From positions 248,001 through 312,000 of the forward strand of contig CAVOHC010000007.1 of assembly GCA_963695645.1 (NCBI GenBank): a stretch of DNA of 64,000 bases, given 5' to 3'. The notes under the pieces were generated by a model that had not been told where the DNA came from, searched no databases, and saw only the letters and a program-made list of their open reading frames with translations. The position numbers were made by a program, and so were the translations under genes. Positions 10,736 through 18,389 of this stretch are shown piece after piece. Origin of the DNA: DATBGO01 sp963695645. Its GTDB lineage: Bacteria > Actinomycetota > Actinomycetes > Streptosporangiales > Streptosporangiaceae. Positions within the stretch are counted from its first letter, which is position 1. Every line of letters begins with the position of its first letter.

Positions 10736-11856
10736 CAGGCTGCGGTTCCTGCAGCGGCCAGCCTGCCGACGGCGTTGAGGTAGCGGAGCGCCTGGGCGTA
10801 GGAGCCGACCAGGCTGCTCTCGCAGTAGGGCAGTTCGCGCTGCAGGCAGAACGCCTCGATCACGGCCTTGGAGTGCCGCAGGTTGGGGCGCGGCATGGAC
10901 GGGAACAGGTGGTGCTCGATCTGGTAGTTCAGACCGCCGAGGGCGAAGTCGGTCAGCCAGCCGCCGCGCACGTTGCGGGAGGTGAGCACCTGGCGGCGGA
11001 GGAAGTCAGTCCGGTCGTCCGCATCGAGAATAAGCATGCCCTTGTGGTTCGGGGCGAAGGAGGAGCCCAGGTACACGCCGAACAGGCCCTGCTGCACCAC
11101 GATGAACACCACGGCCTTGACCGGTGACAGCACCAGGAACACAACGGTGAGATAGCCGACGAAATGAACGACGATCAGCGTCGTCTCCAGCCACCGGTGG
11201 CGTGCGTCCCTGCGGGTCAGCGCGCGGATGCTGGAGGCATGCAGGCTGATCGCCTCGCCGAGCAGCATCGGGAAGAACAGGTAAGCCTGGTAACGGTAGA
11301 CCAGCCGGGCCGCGCGCCGGCTGCCGCGCGCCTGCGCCCCGCTGAAGGCCAGGGCGCCGAGCATGATGTCGGGATCCGCGCCCTCGGTGTTGGGGTGCGC
11401 GTGGTGCTTGTTGTGCTTGTTCACCCACCAGCCATAACTCAGCCCGATGCCAAGGTTGCCGAGCAGGACGCCGAGGACGTAGTTGGCCCGCCGCGAGCCG
11501 AAAACCTGCCGGTGCCCGGCGTCGTGGCCGAGAAAGCCTACTTGGGTGAACATCACAGCCAGGAAGACCGCCACGGCCAGCTGCCACCACGAGTCGCCCA
11601 CGCGGACGAACGCGACCCACCCGGCGGCCAGCAGCGCCACGGTCATCGTGATCTTCCAGATGTAGTACGCAGGGCGCCGCTCTAGCAACCCTGCCTGCTT
11701 GATCTGCCGCGACAGCAGAGCGTACTCACTGCCTCGGGCCGGCACGGGCGACGCTGCCGTCTGGGCAGGCAGCGCCTGGGCAGGCAGTGCCTGAGATGGC
11801 TCAGCCGACCTGGGCTGCTGTCCAGGCATGGCAGCGTCTGTTTCGGGGGATCGCAC
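10735..11856 (-). CDS. Membrane fatty acid desaturase
   Basis: Integral-membrane di-iron fatty acid desaturase that introduces a cis double bond in an acyl chain. Three histidine boxes are present in the right order: HDAGH, HNKHH and QIEHH. The Q in QIEHH is typical of front-end (delta-6-like) and related acyl-CoA/acyl-lipid desaturases. Hydrophobic segments flank the first two boxes. The GTG at 11856 is chosen because AGGAG lies 8 nt upstream; ATG 11880 and ATG 11829 are in frame but have no clear ribosome site. The N-terminal 45 residues are low-complexity (QALPAQALPAQT). Regiospecificity cannot be read from the sequence. The stop codon abuts the 16-bp repeat array. Confidence 0.88.
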   Translation of the reverse strand: MRSPETDAAMPGQQPRSAEPSQALPAQALPAQTAASPVPARGSEYALLSRQIKQAGLLERRPAYYIWKITMTVALLAAGWVAFVRVGDSWWQLAVAVFLAVMFTQVGFLGHDAGHRQVFGSRRANYVLGVLLGNLGIGLSYGWWVNKHNKHHAHPNTEGADPDIMLGALAFSGAQARGSRRAARLVYRYQAYLFFPMLLGEAISLHASSIRALTRRDARHRWLETTLIVVHFVGYLTVVFLVLSPVKAVVFIVVQQGLFGVYLGSSFAPNHKGMLILDADDRTDFLRRQVLTSRNVRGGWLTDFALGGLNYQIEHHLFPSMPRPNLRHSKAVIEAFCLQRELPYCESSLVGSYAQALRYLNAVGRLAAAGTAA

Positions 11857-12185
11857 CGAGGCAACTCCTAGGAGGCACATCGTGACCGGCTGTGATGCAC
11901 CGCCGGGGTCCCGGGCGGCTCTCCCGGGTCAGGCGGTCGTGTCACGAATACGCCGCCGCCCCCAGATGGACTGTCAATCCCACAGTACCCGCGGATCGGC
12001 CCGGCCGGTGATCAACGTACCTTCCGGACTCGCGATGCCTCGGGGCCAGTGGCTTGTACGCTCCCGAGCCACGGAATACCGCAGGCGCCGTCTTCCAGAG
12101 AACCTGCAGGTCAAGGACGAGAGCGCGCGGCCGAGCAAACCCGGCCGGTTCAGGTGCTGCCCGTCCGGTGCTGGAAGACGGCTGA
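11857..12185. other. 329-bp gap between wecB and the desaturase gene
   Basis: No gene seen. Its right part holds a 12-bp perfect inverted repeat bounding a 96-bp segment (12087-12182); the left part shows nothing I can name. Confidence 0.5.
12087..12182. repeat. 96-bp element bounded by perfect 12-bp inverted repeats
   Basis: GCCGTCTTCCAG (12087-12098) and CTGGAAGACGGC (12171-12182) are exact reverse complements separated by 72 nt. The right arm ends 3 bp before the wecB stop codon. A smaller GGCC...GGCC pairing lies inside. No target-site duplication is visible at the edges. It could be a long-range terminator or structured 3' UTR for wecB, or a small non-autonomous element. Confidence 0.6.
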
Positions 12186-13364
12186 TCAGCGGCTGCCAGG
12201 CGCGGCCCGGGCGTAATGGCGATCAGCCCCGATCGGGGTATCCGCAGGCCGCAGCTGAGGCACGCTGGTGGGGCGCAGGCGGTCCGCAGGGCCGCTGCCC
12301 GCCAGTATCGCTGCCGCTATCCGCTGCCCGGCGCGGCCGTCCCACAGGGCTGGCCGGCGCGGTGCTGGCGGGCTGGCCAGCACCTGGCGCGCCGCCGCGA
12401 CGATCCGGGCCGGATCACGCCCGACCAGCTGGTTGGTTCCCTCAGTGAGGGTAACCGGGCGCTCGGTGTTGGTCCGGAGGGTGAGGCAAGGGACGCCGAG
12501 GACGGTGGTTTCCTCTTGCACGCCGCCTGAGTCGGTGAGCACCAGCCGCGCGGCCGCCTGCAAGGCGATGAAGTCGAGATATCCAGCAGCGGGGATGACT
12601 CGCACCCGGCTGGCGCCGCGCAGCCGCTCTGCGGTCCTTGGATGGGCAGGCAGCACGAGCGGGCACAGGGCCGCGACATCGTCGAGCGCGGTGAGCAGCG
12701 CGGCCAGGGCGGCGGGGTCATCTACGTTGGCGGGGCGGTGCAAGGTAGCCAGGCCGTAGCCGCCGGCCTCGAGCCCGAGCCTGGCGAGGGTATCGCCGCC
12801 GAGCGCCCGGTCGAGGTTGGCCAGCAGCGTGTCCGCCATGACATTGCCCGCGAGGTGGATCTGGTCGTCGCGGTATCCCTCGGCCTCCAGGTTGGCGACC
12901 GCGTCAGCTGAGGGCGCGAAGAGGAAGTCGCTGACCCGGTCGGTGACTACCCTGTTGACTTCTTCGGGCATCGACCAGTCCCTGCTGCGCAGGCCAGCCT
13001 CGACGTGCGCGAGCAAGCCGCCGGACTTCGCGGTGACCAGCGCGCAGGCCATCGTGGAGTTCACGTCCCCGACCACGACGACGACATCCGGCTGTACCTG
13101 CGCGATCAGTGGCTCGAAGGCCGTCATCACCCGGCCCGCCTGGGTCGCGTGGCTGCCCGAGCCTGCCCCGAGATAGTAGTCGGGCTGGCGGATCCGCAGA
13201 TCGGTGAAGAAGACGTCGCTCATCGCCGGGTCATAGTGCTGGCCGGTATGGACGAGGATGACCTCCGCCCCGCCTTCGGCGAGCGCGTCCATGACCGGCT
13301 TGACCTTCATGTAGTTGGGCCGCGCTCCCGCCACGCAGACGACCCGTATCGGGCTGGCCGTCAT
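12186..13364 (-). CDS. wecB: UDP-N-acetylglucosamine 2-epimerase (non-hydrolysing)
   Basis: Interconverts UDP-GlcNAc and UDP-ManNAc, a precursor of surface polysaccharides. The 392-residue protein has the family hallmarks: VCVAGARPNYMKVKPVMDAL at the N-terminus, HTGQHYDPAMSDVFF, a VVVVGDVNSTMACALVTAK segment, HVEAGLRSRDWSMPEEVNRV, and LTDSGGVQEETTVLGVPCLTLR near the C-terminus. The ATG at 13364 is the natural start; it overlaps the stop of the short upstream reading frame (ATGA), which is an rmlA-like remnant. No ManNAc dehydrogenase or glycosyltransferase lies next to it, so the polysaccharide it serves is unknown; the locus at 53-63 kb is one candidate. Confidence 0.93.
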   Translation of the reverse strand: MTASPIRVVCVAGARPNYMKVKPVMDALAEGGAEVILVHTGQHYDPAMSDVFFTDLRIRQPDYYLGAGSGSHATQAGRVMTAFEPLIAQVQPDVVVVVGDVNSTMACALVTAKSGGLLAHVEAGLRSRDWSMPEEVNRVVTDRVSDFLFAPSADAVANLEAEGYRDDQIHLAGNVMADTLLANLDRALGGDTLARLGLEAGGYGLATLHRPANVDDPAALAALLTALDDVAALCPLVLPAHPRTAERLRGASRVRVIPAAGYLDFIALQAAARLVLTDSGGVQEETTVLGVPCLTLRTNTERPVTLTEGTNQLVGRDPARIVAAARQVLASPPAPRRPALWDGRAGQRIAAAILAGSGPADRLRPTSVPQLRPADTPIGADRHYARAAPGSR

Positions 13365-13579
13365 GGGGCATCGACGTTCTCGCCGGGCGCCATCCGGGCG
13401 CCAGCATGTTCGGGTTCCGATAGCCCTGCAGTGCCGTCGGCCCGCCATGCCGCGGTCGGCCGCGGGATGGCGGCGCACCGCCTGGTGCTATTAGCCACCA
13501 GGAGTAATTGCTTAGCGGACGTGTGCGTAATGGGCCGGAGCCGACAGCCGGAGCCGCCAGCCAGCACCAGTGCTTTCAT
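13361..13579 (-). pseudogene. Truncated rmlA/strD-like nucleotidyltransferase remnant
   Basis: A 72-codon reading frame that begins with about 30 residues characteristic of glucose-1-phosphate thymidylyltransferases: MKALVLAGGSGCRLRP, then ITHTSAKQLLLVAN. The intact family has GGxGTRL; here Thr is Cys. After that the match stops and a 40-residue Pro/Arg-rich tail follows that resembles nothing in the family (normal length is about 290-355). The frame ends in TGA overlapping the wecB ATG, so it may still be translated and coupled to wecB. I read it as a gene that lost most of its body by deletion. Confidence in the remnant's identity comes from the signature motif alone. Confidence 0.7.
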
Positions 13580-13943
13580 GGGAAACAAACCTAGCGCCCC
13601 CTGGGCCAGCCATGAGGGCCGCTAGAAGAAGACTATTAACGGCCAGCTGCGGCCCAGGCCGGCTGCCCGCTTGGCCGCCGCGGGAATTTCATCTTTGTTT
13701 GCGCCGTCGTGGGTAGCTATGCGATGCGGGCCGCCGCATTTCATTATCGTGGTTCATTGGTGGGCCCTGGACCCCACCGGATAACCACGATCATGGAGGC
13801 TAGCCACGGGCGCTGTCCGGCGCTACGAGCTTGCGGGTCTTGTCGTCGATCGCCGCGATCTGGTCGGCGTCGAACGTGTGCCGCCCGCGCGCCGGTCACC
13901 TGGTACCTTCCGGCCGCCGGGTCGGGCCAGCTAGGCTTGCGAC
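13580..13943. other. 364-bp intergenic region upstream of the metal sensor
   Basis: No gene supported. Open frames running through it are Arg/Pro-rich and lack family motifs. It must hold the promoters for the divergent rmlA remnant/wecB and arsR/CDF pairs. A TAGGCT hexamer at 13932-13937 is a possible -10 for arsR. Confidence 0.45.
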
Positions 13944-13963
13944 ATATGAGCAATCGTTCAGAT
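13944..13963. promoter_or_regulatory. SmtB/ArsR-type operator-like dyad over the arsR start
   Basis: ATATGAGCAATCGTTCAGAT is an imperfect 20-bp palindrome (7 of 10 pairs). It has the TGA-N8-TCA spacing of the SmtB/CzrA operator class. It overlaps the arsR start codon (13946). Together with a TAGGCT hexamer 7 bp upstream it suggests a leaderless, autorepressed transcript. Confidence 0.4.
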
Positions 13964-14377
13964 GAACAGGTTTCGGCGGACCTGGAGCATTACGCGGTCA
14001 GGGTCGTTGACGCTGGCCGGGTCGCCGTGGCCGCGGCGGCCATGCCGTCGGCTGCTCAGGTGGCTGACCTGGCGGACGTGTTCGGGCTGCTCGCCGACCC
14101 GGGCAGGCTGAGGGTGCTCGTCGCGCTCCTCGAGGGCGAGACGTGCGTGTCTGATCTGGCCGCCGTCGCGCACGCGAGCGAGTCCGCGGTCTCCCATCAT
14201 CTCCGGCTGCTGCGCGCGCACCGGGTCGTGACAGCCCGCAGGTCCGGCCGGATGGCCTATTACCGGCTTGCCGATGGCCACGTCCGCATGCTGCTGGACG
14301 TGGCGCTTACCCACATCGGCCACGCCCCCGCCGCCGCTCATCCCGAGTACGGCGCCAGGACCCGGGCCCGCGGATGA
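13946..14377 (+). CDS. ArsR/SmtB-family metal-sensing repressor
   Basis: A 143-residue winged-helix repressor. Helix-turn-helix: CVSDLAAVAHASESAVSHHLRLL; wing: VTARRSGRMAYYRLADG. Near the C-terminus, DGHVRMLLDVALTHIGH carries D-x-H and H-x2-H spaced as in the alpha-5 metal site of SmtB, CzrA and NmtR, which bind Zn, Co or Ni between subunits. The true start is ATG 13946; the frame is open upstream but that part is not conserved-looking. It overlaps the CDF exporter gene by 4 bp (ATGA), so it very likely represses its own operon and releases it when metal rises. Zn/Co/Ni sensing is inferred from the site. Confidence 0.9.
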   Translation: MSNRSDEQVSADLEHYAVRVVDAGRVAVAAAAMPSAAQVADLADVFGLLADPGRLRVLVALLEGETCVSDLAAVAHASESAVSHHLRLLRAHRVVTARRSGRMAYYRLADGHVRMLLDVALTHIGHAPAAAHPEYGARTRARG

Positions 14378-15396
14378 ACGGCGGACATGCGGGACATGCG
14401 GGACAGGCGGCCCTGGCGGGCGCCGGTGCGGGCGCCGACGCCCGCTGGCTAAGCCGCGCCCTGGCGCTGATCGTCGCCTTCATGGCCGGCGAGGTCATCG
14501 TCGGCCTGCTGGCTCACTCCCTCGCGCTAGTCTCCGATGCGGCGCACATGCTGACCGACGCCGCCTCGATCGGGCTGGCCCTGGTCGCGATGCGGCTGGC
14601 GGCCCGGCCGCCGAAGGGCGGCTACACCTACGGCCTCAGGCGGGCCGAGATCCTGTCCGCCCAGGCCAACGGCATCACCCTGGTACTCCTGTCGGCCTGG
14701 CTCGCGGTCGAGGCAGTCCCGCGCCTGATCTCGCCGCCGCAGGTGGCAGGCGGCCTGGTGCTGATCACCGCGCTGGTCGGCATCGTCATCAACCTCGGTG
14801 CCAGCCTGATGATCTCCAGGGCCAGCCGGGCCAGCCTGAACGTCGAAGGCGCCGTCCGGCATATCCTCTCCGACCTGTATGCCTTCATCGCCACGGCCAT
14901 CGCCGGTGTCGTCATCGTGACAACCGGGTTCGCGCGCGCTGACGCCATCGCCTCCCTCATCGTGGTTGTGCTCATGCTCAAGGCGGGGACGGGGCTGCTG
15001 CACGAGTCCGGCCGGATCTTCCTCGAGGCTGCCCCGGCCGGCCTGCAGCCAGATCAGGTCGGTCAGGCCATGGCAGCCCGCCCGGACGTTGCCGAGGTGC
15101 ACGACCTGCATATCTGGCAGATCACCTCCGGCGTGCCCGCGGCCTCGGCGCACGTCCTCGTGGCACCGGGCCGGGACTGCCATGCGGTCCGCGGCGATCT
15201 CGAGGAACTGCTGGCAGGCACCTACCTGATTTCCCACACCACGCTGCAGGTCGATCACGCGCCGCAGGAACTTCTCACGATCGCCGGGCCGAGCGCAGGC
15301 CAGAATCCGCATTGCAACGACCCGCACGGCCCGGTGCACCGGCCACCCGCGGCGGGCACATCCGGCGGCGGCCCCGGCGGCCAGCCTGTCAGATAG
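14374..15396 (+). CDS. Cation diffusion facilitator (CzcD/ZitB-like) metal exporter
   Basis: A 340-residue CDF protein that exports Zn2+ or a similar divalent metal by proton antiport. Six hydrophobic segments are visible. The transport-site pairs SDAAHMLTDA (segment 2) and HILSDLYAF (segment 5) have the H/D pattern of Zn-type CDFs. A cytoplasmic C-terminal domain (DVAEVHDLHIWQITSGVPAASAHVLV) follows, and the tail is Pro/Gly-rich with extra His residues. The N-terminus carries His-Gly repeats (GGHAGHAGQ). It starts inside the arsR stop codon, so translation is coupled. Confidence 0.92.
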   Translation: MNGGHAGHAGQAALAGAGAGADARWLSRALALIVAFMAGEVIVGLLAHSLALVSDAAHMLTDAASIGLALVAMRLAARPPKGGYTYGLRRAEILSAQANGITLVLLSAWLAVEAVPRLISPPQVAGGLVLITALVGIVINLGASLMISRASRASLNVEGAVRHILSDLYAFIATAIAGVVIVTTGFARADAIASLIVVVLMLKAGTGLLHESGRIFLEAAPAGLQPDQVGQAMAARPDVAEVHDLHIWQITSGVPAASAHVLVAPGRDCHAVRGDLEELLAGTYLISHTTLQVDHAPQELLTIAGPSAGQNPHCNDPHGPVHRPPAAGTSGGGPGGQPVR

Positions 15397-15463
15397 CCGC
15401 GCGGGCCCCGCAGCGCCCGGACCTTCCGGCACCGGGCGCCGGGTACTCACATCTCTACGCGTC

Positions 15464-15481
15464 AGGGACCAAAGACCCTGC
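15464..15481. promoter_or_regulatory. Palindromic DosR-like box upstream of the PspA-like gene
   Basis: CAGGGACCAAAGACCCTG is an imperfect dyad (CAGGG...CCCTG). It resembles DosR/DevR boxes and is related to the copies at 16279 and 35507. It ends 116 bp before the PspA-like start, nearly the same distance as the next box from its gene (120 bp). Confidence 0.45.
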
Positions 15482-15597
15482 CCTACACCGCCCCGGCTCC
15501 GAGATGGTAAAAGGCAGGAGACGGCACCTTCGGGCCGGGGCGCCATCCGGGCGCGTGGCCGTGCCGATCCAGGCCTGGCAAGGCCACGGAGGTCACG

Positions 15598-16209
15598 GTG
15601 GGCGCCGCGCACCGCATCGCTGAACTACGCGAGGTGGATGTCGACGCGTTGCTCGAACGTGCCGAGGAGACCCGCGGACTGCTTGACTACACCAGCTCCC
15701 AGCAGCAGGACCTGCTGGACAGAATCTGGACCGCGATCACGGATGTGACGGCCGGCCGCAAGCGTGCCCGGATGCGGGAAAGCAGGCTGCGCCGCTCCGC
15801 CGACCGGCTGCAGCGCCAGGCCGGGCAGGCGGTAGCCGGCGGCCGGGACGATTATGCCCGGCAGGCGATGGCCTGGCGCGCGACGATATTGCACCACGTC
15901 GCAGAACTGACCGCCGAGCAGGCGGCGCTGCGGACGAGCGAAGAGCGGCTCTCGGCCATTGCCAGCCGGCTGCAGGCACAGATCGAGGCATTCCGCATCC
16001 ACCGGGAAACGGCCAGTGCCGAGTACACCACGACGCAACCGGTCACGGGCCCCGGGCCGGTGCCCGATGGCATTCCGGCCAGGCTGGACGGCCTGGTTGT
16101 TTCCGGCGCTCTGGACAAAGCGGGCAGCGGCCGGATCGACGCGATCAGCAGGCAGACCGCCGTCGAGGCGGCCATGGCACAGCTCAAGGAGCGGACCCGC
16201 GCGCAATGA
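15598..16209 (+). CDS. PspA/IM30-family coiled-coil protein
   Basis: A 203-residue, mostly helical protein. Residues about 20-130 follow the PspA/Vipp1 pattern (TRGLLDYTSSQQQDLLDRI...AGRKRARM...), a long antiparallel coiled coil. PspA proteins polymerise on the inner membrane face and protect it from proton leakage under envelope stress. The C-terminal third is Pro/Gly-rich then helical. The N-terminal amphipathic helix usual in PspA is short or absent here. The GTG at 15598 follows GGAGG with 6-nt spacing. It is next to a ribosome hibernation factor and both have DosR-like boxes upstream, suggesting shared dormancy or energy-stress control. Confidence 0.75.
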   Translation: MGAAHRIAELREVDVDALLERAEETRGLLDYTSSQQQDLLDRIWTAITDVTAGRKRARMRESRLRRSADRLQRQAGQAVAGGRDDYARQAMAWRATILHHVAELTAEQAALRTSEERLSAIASRLQAQIEAFRIHRETASAEYTTTQPVTGPGPVPDGIPARLDGLVVSGALDKAGSGRIDAISRQTAVEAAMAQLKERTRAQ

Positions 16210-16278
16210 CGTGATAGGACGGGCCGTCCGGAGGCACTGACCTGCCCTGACCTGCTGGCCTGCGGATAGGCACTCTGC

Positions 16279-16295
16279 CAGGACCTTCGGCCCTG
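16279..16295. promoter_or_regulatory. DosR/DevR-like box upstream of the hibernation factor gene
   Basis: CAGGACCTTCGGCCCTG is a dyad (CAGG-ACC...GGCCCTG; 6 of 8 pairs). It fits the mycobacterial DosR box pattern GGGAC-N4-GGCCC. It lies 120 bp upstream of the hibernation factor start. Members of this protein family belong to the DosR regulon in mycobacteria, which supports the reading. Confidence 0.6.
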
Positions 16296-16415
16296 TGAAC
16301 CCAGGGGCCCCGGCGCGGTAATGGAGAGATTGGAGAGGTCAGGCGAGATCCGCCAGCCGGAATCGTCGCACGGCCGTGCTTCCCGCTGGCCTCAGGTGAC
16401 GAGAGGTGATCACTA

Positions 16416-17207
16416 ATGGAGATCGCACAGACGCTGCAGGTGCAGACCGAAGCCCGCGGCGCTGTTGAGCCAAGTTCGGTGGCCGTGGCCGTGGAGAAGG
16501 TCCGTGCCGCGCTGCGGCACGCGTCCGAGCCGGTCCTTTTCGTCCGGGTGAAGCTGACAATGGCCGCTGACCCGGCAGTAGCGCGCCCGGCGATCGCGCA
16601 AGTCAATCTCGATCTCAACGGGCGGCTGATCCGCGCGCAGGCCGACGCGGAATCGATGCGCGGTGCTATCGACAGGCTGTCTGACCGGCTCAAGATCCGG
16701 CTCGACCGCGCGGCGCGGAACTGGGAGGCGGTCGGCGGCGGCAAGCCGGTGCCGCTGCCCGATGAATGGCGCCATCAGAGCACTCCGGCGCGGCGACTGC
16801 CCTACTTCCCGCGGCCGCCGGAGGAGCGCGCGGTGATCAGGCACAAGTCGTACGCGCCGACCAGGCAGACGCCGGACGAGGCAGCCACCGAACTGGAGTT
16901 GCTCGACTACGACTTCTACCTCTTCACCGAGCGTGCTACCGGTCAGGACTGCGTGCTTTACCGGACAGCAGGCGGGTACCGGCTGGCGCTGGCCCGATCA
17001 CATCCCGGCCAGCCCGGCCCTGCGGCCGCCTCGGTCACTGTCAGCGAGCAGCCCGCGCCCAGGCTCGGTACCGCTGCCGCCATCGACCGCCTGGAGGCTC
17101 TCGGCCAGCCGTTCCTGTTCTTCGTTGATAGCGAGACCGGCCGGGGCTGCCTGCTCTATCACCGCTACGACGGCCACTACGGCCACATCACCTCGGCCGG
17201 AACCTGA
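16416..17207 (+). CDS. Long ribosome hibernation factor (RafH/HPF-like) with two C-terminal modules
   Basis: A 263-residue protein in the ribosome-associated inhibitor/HPF family, which inactivates ribosomes during dormancy. The N-terminal ~110 residues have the S30AE-like pattern with a basic helix (GAIDRLSDRLKIRLDRAARN). Two copies of the S30AE C-terminal module follow: ELLDYDFYLFTERATGQDCV (about residues 155-195) and RLEALGQPFLFFVDSETGRG (about 220-255). Ordinary long HPF has one. Mycobacterial dormancy factors of similar length are known. The ATG at 16416 follows GAGAGGTGATCACTA. A DosR-like box lies 120 bp upstream. Function by family is solid; dimerisation behaviour of the doubled module is unknown. 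Confidence 0.85.
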   Translation: MEIAQTLQVQTEARGAVEPSSVAVAVEKVRAALRHASEPVLFVRVKLTMAADPAVARPAIAQVNLDLNGRLIRAQADAESMRGAIDRLSDRLKIRLDRAARNWEAVGGGKPVPLPDEWRHQSTPARRLPYFPRPPEERAVIRHKSYAPTRQTPDEAATELELLDYDFYLFTERATGQDCVLYRTAGGYRLALARSHPGQPGPAAASVTVSEQPAPRLGTAAAIDRLEALGQPFLFFVDSETGRGCLLYHRYDGHYGHITSAGT

Positions 17208-17403
17208 ACGGCCCGGACCGCGCTCGTACTCGCACCTGGCGCCGGGCAGCCTGCGCCCCGCCTGAAAACCGGGTCAAGCAGGCACCACCCACGCGTTTCG
17301 GCACCCTAGCGACAGCGCGGCGGCGGCGCGCTCACATCGGACGTTACGGTCCGTCAGCGGGCAGGCGGACTTCGTAGTCGCCGGGCGGCGGCAGTCTGCT
17401 TGG

Positions 17404-17946
17404 GTGGCCCGGGTAGTCCGCGGGGAGATCCTGGAAAGAGCCGGGCTGGACGCGTATGGTGCGCATGTGAAGAGCCTTGCGCCCCTGGCCCGCGCGCTGC
17501 GCGACTCGTACTACGAGGAACTTGACCCGCGCCAGCGGGCCGCCCTGCTCAGCTGGCTCGCGTTCAGCGCTACGTTTGCCGCGACCCGCGGCATCACGCT
17601 GAGCATCCGGTCGGGCCGCGGCCCGTTCCGCAACCTCAGCGCCGGAGGCGAGCACCTGCATCATTACCTGTGGGGCATCGGGATGCTCGCCGGTGTCGGC
17701 GCGGTCGCGGTTCACGGCCAGGACTCCCGCCGCAGGCACCCGCTGGTGACTATCAGCTACGGGTCGGGCCTCGCGCTGATCGTCGACGAGTTCGCGCTGT
17801 TGCTGGACCTGAAGGACGTCTACTGGACCAGGCAGGGCCGGGTCTCTGTCGATCTCGGCGTCTGCGCCATCGCATCGGCGGGCTCCTACTTCGCCGCGTT
17901 GCCTGTGCTGCGCGCCACGGCGCGAAAGCGCCCGCACTCTGATTAG
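17404..17946 (+). CDS. Hypothetical multi-pass membrane protein with HLHHYLWG motif
   Basis: About 160-180 residues with roughly four hydrophobic segments (LLSWLAFSATFAATRG, YLWGIGMLAGVGAVAV, ISYGSGLALIVDEFALLLDL, and the last near VCAIASAGSYFAALPVL). A striking HLHHYLWGIG motif sits at the start of segment 2 and an acidic VDEFALLLDLKDVYW stretch in segment 3, so a His/Asp membrane site is possible. I do not recognise a named family. GTG 17404 and GTG 17467 are both possible starts; neither has a strong ribosome site, and the protein sense improves after 17467. An imperfect palindrome CGGAC-N6-GTCCG lies at 17338-17353 upstream. Confidence 0.6.
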   Translation: MARVVRGEILERAGLDAYGAHVKSLAPLARALRDSYYEELDPRQRAALLSWLAFSATFAATRGITLSIRSGRGPFRNLSAGGEHLHHYLWGIGMLAGVGAVAVHGQDSRRRHPLVTISYGSGLALIVDEFALLLDLKDVYWTRQGRVSVDLGVCAIASAGSYFAALPVLRATARKRPHSD

Positions 17947-18389
17947 CCTCGGATCAGCCGCGGCCCTCTGGTCCCAGCTTGATCGTTTAATACGAAAGCG
18001 CAGTTGAGCTGGCCGGGTGGCCCGGGGGTGGGATTCCCCTGGCGCTCCTGGATGGCCTCGTTATTCATGGCAGTGGAGAATCGCGAAATGGCGGGACGCG
18101 CGACGCGCTGGCAATTGCCTTTCTACCCGTACTTCACCCAGGCCAGGATCGGCGGCCAATGTGTCTGGGATTCCGGGCCGATCCGGGCCAACCCGAACTG
18201 CCGAGCTGGCGCCGCCGCGCGGCGTAAACCGGCCGCACCGAATACGGTAACAGGAAAGACGGTACAATCAGGGCTAAGGCCCGTATAATTAGGGCACCGA
18301 GGACATCCCGCGTGCTGGCAACCGTGTCGGCGTCGTCTTGGGCGCACCACCACAGCGGTTCTGGCTGAACCGAGTTAGGCCCGGCGATC
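17947..18389. other. 443-bp intergenic region with AT-rich promoter-like patch
   Basis: No gene supported. Near 18263-18289 two -10-like hexamers occur, TACAAT (18263) and an exact TATAAT (18284), in a locally AT-rich patch. No good -35 lies at the right distance. They are 100-125 bp upstream of the STAS gene and may serve it. The rest shows nothing I can name. Confidence 0.4.

Noticed and set aside
10357..11127. 256-codon plus-strand frame with CGPGQLRAGSAAGRVS repeats
   Set aside because: It exists only because the 16-bp repeat array is free of stop codons in all frames; it is antisense to the desaturase and lacks a ribosome site.
18240..18290. Strong promoter with TATAAT at 18284 for the STAS gene
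   Set aside because: No acceptable -35 at 16-18 bp and more than 100 bp from the start; listed only as a promoter-like patch.
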